A stretch of DNA of 6,364 nucleotides from Bacteroidaceae bacterium (GTDB lineage: Bacteria > Bacteroidota > Bacteroidia > Bacteroidales > Bacteroidaceae), in contig CAAGGT010000050.1 in the NCBI GenBank assembly GCA_900769465.1, forward strand, positions 1 to 6,364, written 5' to 3'. Shown piece by piece: positions 5,115 through 6,364 of this stretch. Each line of letters starts with the position of its first letter. Position 1 is the first letter of the stretch. A program made the position numbers and the translations under genes. The notes below the pieces were generated by a model, which saw nothing but the letters and a program-made list of their open reading frames with translations, searched no databases and was not told the origin of the DNA.

Positions 5115-6323
5115 ATGGCAACAGTAAAGATTAAGTTCCGACCATCAACCGTTGATGGCGGACAAGGCTCAATTTTCTATCAAGTAATCCATAATCGTGT
5201 AGCCCGTCAGCAAAAGACGGGCTACCGTCTCTACGGCTATGAGTGGAACAGTCACTCTTCGGAGGTAGTGTTACCCAAGTTCAACGAGAACAGAAAACGC
5301 TATCTATCGGAGATTGGCGACAAAATCCGAATGGATGTCAAGCATTTCCAGAAGGTCATTTCTGATTTTGAGCATAGCGGTTGTGATTATACCGCAGATG
5401 ATGTGATAGCGGAATTTGCATCGGACAACCCCGAAAATTTTCTTTTCCCATTTATGGAGGGAGTCATTGCCAATCTGAAAACATTGGGCAAGATACGTAC
5501 ATCGGAAACATACGCAGCGACCCTATGTAGTTTCAGACGTTTCCGAGAGGATAGGGATTTGGCTCTTGACGATATGGATTCCGATATGATGATGGCATAC
5601 GAAGCCTATTTGAAGAATAACGGAGTGAGTCCAAACTCTTCATCATTCTATATGCGTAATCTCAGAGCGGTATATAATCGAGCCGTAGAAAAGGGATTGA
5701 TCTCACAGCGATTTCCATTCAAGCACGTCTATACAGGCGTGGATAAGACCGTCAAGCGAGCTGTATCTCTGAAAGTCATCAAGCGAATCAAGGAGATGGA
5801 CTTCTCTATGAATCCGACCTTTGATTTCGCCAGAGATATGTTTCTCATAAGTTTCTATACCCGTGGTATGTCATTCGTGGATATGGCATACTTGCGAAAA
5901 AAAGATTTGCAGAATGGTGTGCTATCCTATCGCAGACGAAAGACGGGGCAGCAATTATTCATCAAATGGGAGAAGTGTATGCAGGAGATTGTGGATAAGT
6001 ACGATACTTCACAATCCAGTTACCTGTTACCCATCATCAAGCCATTCAGTGAGAAAGATGAACGCAAGCAATACATCTATGCAGCCCATAACATCAACCG
6101 TTGCCTGAAAATCATCGGGAAAGAGTTGGGATTATCGGTTTCGCTAACCCTGTATGTTGCCCGTCACGCTTGGGCGAGCATTGCCAAGAGCAAGAATGTA
6201 CCGCTCTCGGTAATCAGTGAAGGAATGGGACACGACTCGGAAGCCACCACACGCATCTATCTTGCATCATTGGACACCGTAGCCATCGACAAGGCGAACC
6301 GTATGATATTAAAATCTCTATGA
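5115..6323 (+). CDS. int: Tyrosine-type site-specific integrase
   Basis: This 402-residue recombinase would carry out integration and excision of the element. An N-terminal arm-binding region (about 1-90) contains the Bacteroidetes-type wording V-I-H-N-R-V-A-R-Q and G-Y-E-W. A SAM-like core-binding domain follows at about 108-205, then the catalytic domain at 217-402. Candidate catalytic residues are Arg250 (YTRGMSFVDM), Lys276 (RRRKTGQ), Arg350 in Y-V-A-R-H, His373 (GMGHDSEATT) and nucleophile Tyr382 (IYLASLD). The usual His of HxxR is Tyr347. The frame is open back to 4992, but that part overlaps the upstream gene; the ATG at 5115 gives a normal integrase N-terminus. It follows the membrane-protein gene by 7 bp, implying co-transcription with the mob genes. 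Length and motifs look intact. Confidence 0.92.
   Translation: MATVKIKFRPSTVDGGQGSIFYQVIHNRVARQQKTGYRLYGYEWNSHSSEVVLPKFNENRKRYLSEIGDKIRMDVKHFQKVISDFEHSGCDYTADDVIAEFASDNPENFLFPFMEGVIANLKTLGKIRTSETYAATLCSFRRFREDRDLALDDMDSDMMMAYEAYLKNNGVSPNSSSFYMRNLRAVYNRAVEKGLISQRFPFKHVYTGVDKTVKRAVSLKVIKRIKEMDFSMNPTFDFARDMFLISFYTRGMSFVDMAYLRKKDLQNGVLSYRRRKTGQQLFIKWEKCMQEIVDKYDTSQSSYLLPIIKPFSEKDERKQYIYAAHNINRCLKIIGKELGLSVSLTLYVARHAWASIAKSKNVPLSVISEGMGHDSEATTRIYLASLDTVAIDKANRMILKSL
5142..5158. repeat. 8-bp inverted repeat at the start of int
   Basis: CCATCAAC (5142-5149) and GTTGATGG (5151-5158) are perfect complements around one base, 27 bp after the integrase ATG. It may affect early translation or bind a dimer; it also encodes protein, so coincidence is possible. 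Confidence 0.45.
5199..5225. repeat. 10-bp perfect hairpin inside the 5' part of int
   Basis: GTAGCCCGTC (5199-5208) pairs perfectly with GACGGGCTAC (5216-5225) around a 7-base loop, giving a GC-rich stem about 85 bp into the integrase gene. It is the most stable short stem seen inside a coding region here. No T-run follows, so simple termination is unlikely. Confidence 0.6.
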
Positions 6324-6364
6324 GTGAAGGATTGTTGAGCAAATGAAAGGTCTCTTTGCAAGAG
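6324..6364. other. Right-end flank with possible attachment core
   Basis: These 41 bp after the integrase carry no gene. GTCTCTTTGC (6350-6359) resembles the CTnDOT-family core, which I recall as GTANNTTTGC, with one mismatch at the third base. In this group the attachment site typically lies close to the integrase gene end. No matching left copy can be identified in the window. Confidence 0.35.

Larger units (their letters stand above)
580..6323. mobile_element. Core of a Bacteroidales integrative mobilizable element (ends not defined)
   Basis: The block combines a tyrosine integrase, two excisionase-like HTH proteins, a relaxase, a MobC-type accessory protein and a DUF3408-type protein. 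This is the usual content of a mobilizable rather than self-transmissible Bacteroidales element. No coupling ATPase, VirB4-like ATPase or other mating-pair gene is present, so transfer would need a helper conjugative element. The HTH genes run leftward and the mob/int genes rightward from a shared intergenic region. The right end probably lies just past the integrase, near 6350. The left end is not identifiable and could be outside the window, because nothing near the left edge clearly repeats the right-end sequence. Confidence 0.78.

Noticed and set aside
1..6364. CRISPR array, tRNA, rRNA or defence system
   Set aside because: No regularly spaced direct repeats, cloverleaf-like sequence, rRNA wording or nuclease/toxin-antitoxin gene pair was found on either strand.

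Overview
The window reads as part of a Bacteroidales (Bacteroides/Prevotella/Parabacteroides-type) integrative and mobilizable element. The evidence is a DUF3408-type protein, a MobC-type relaxosome protein, a MOBP-like relaxase with the short Bacteroides architecture, a Bacteroidetes-type tyrosine recombinase, paired HTH_17/excisionase-like genes, and one promoter that fits the Bacteroides consensus exactly (TTTG-N19-TAnnTTTG). Assignment to a family rests on reading the proteins; no search was run.

Layout. Positions 1-579 have no convincing gene. They hold a leftward Bacteroides promoter at 121-151 that fires out of the window, a block around 203-430, and a strong 18-bp inverted repeat at 440-486. 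Positions 580-1571 hold three small leftward genes: a short protein with a hydrophobic segment, then two related HTH_17 DNA-binding proteins in tandem. Positions 1572-2156 are the intergenic region between the leftward genes and the rightward operon. This region carries at least five TATCCG motifs in both orientations, a 13-bp perfect inverted repeat and a palindrome just upstream of the first rightward gene.

The rightward block starts with a DUF3408-type protein (2157-2657). A 290-bp non-coding stretch dense in nested inverted repeats follows and is the best origin-of-transfer candidate. Then come mobC (from 2948), the relaxase (from 3328, overlapping mobC by 4 bp), a 270-aa protein with one membrane span and a coiled-coil tail, and a 402-aa tyrosine integrase that starts 7 bp after it. 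About 40 bp follow the integrase and include a sequence resembling the CTnDOT-type integration core.

How the parts would work together (inference). The HTH pair would act as excision and/or regulatory factors with the integrase. After excision the relaxase, MobC and perhaps the DUF3408 protein would assemble on the intergenic origin and nick it. A co-resident conjugative element would provide the mating channel, since no coupling protein or type IV secretion gene is visible. The coiled-coil membrane protein could anchor the relaxosome. No cargo gene lies in the window, but the strong leftward promoter near the left edge may drive one just outside it.
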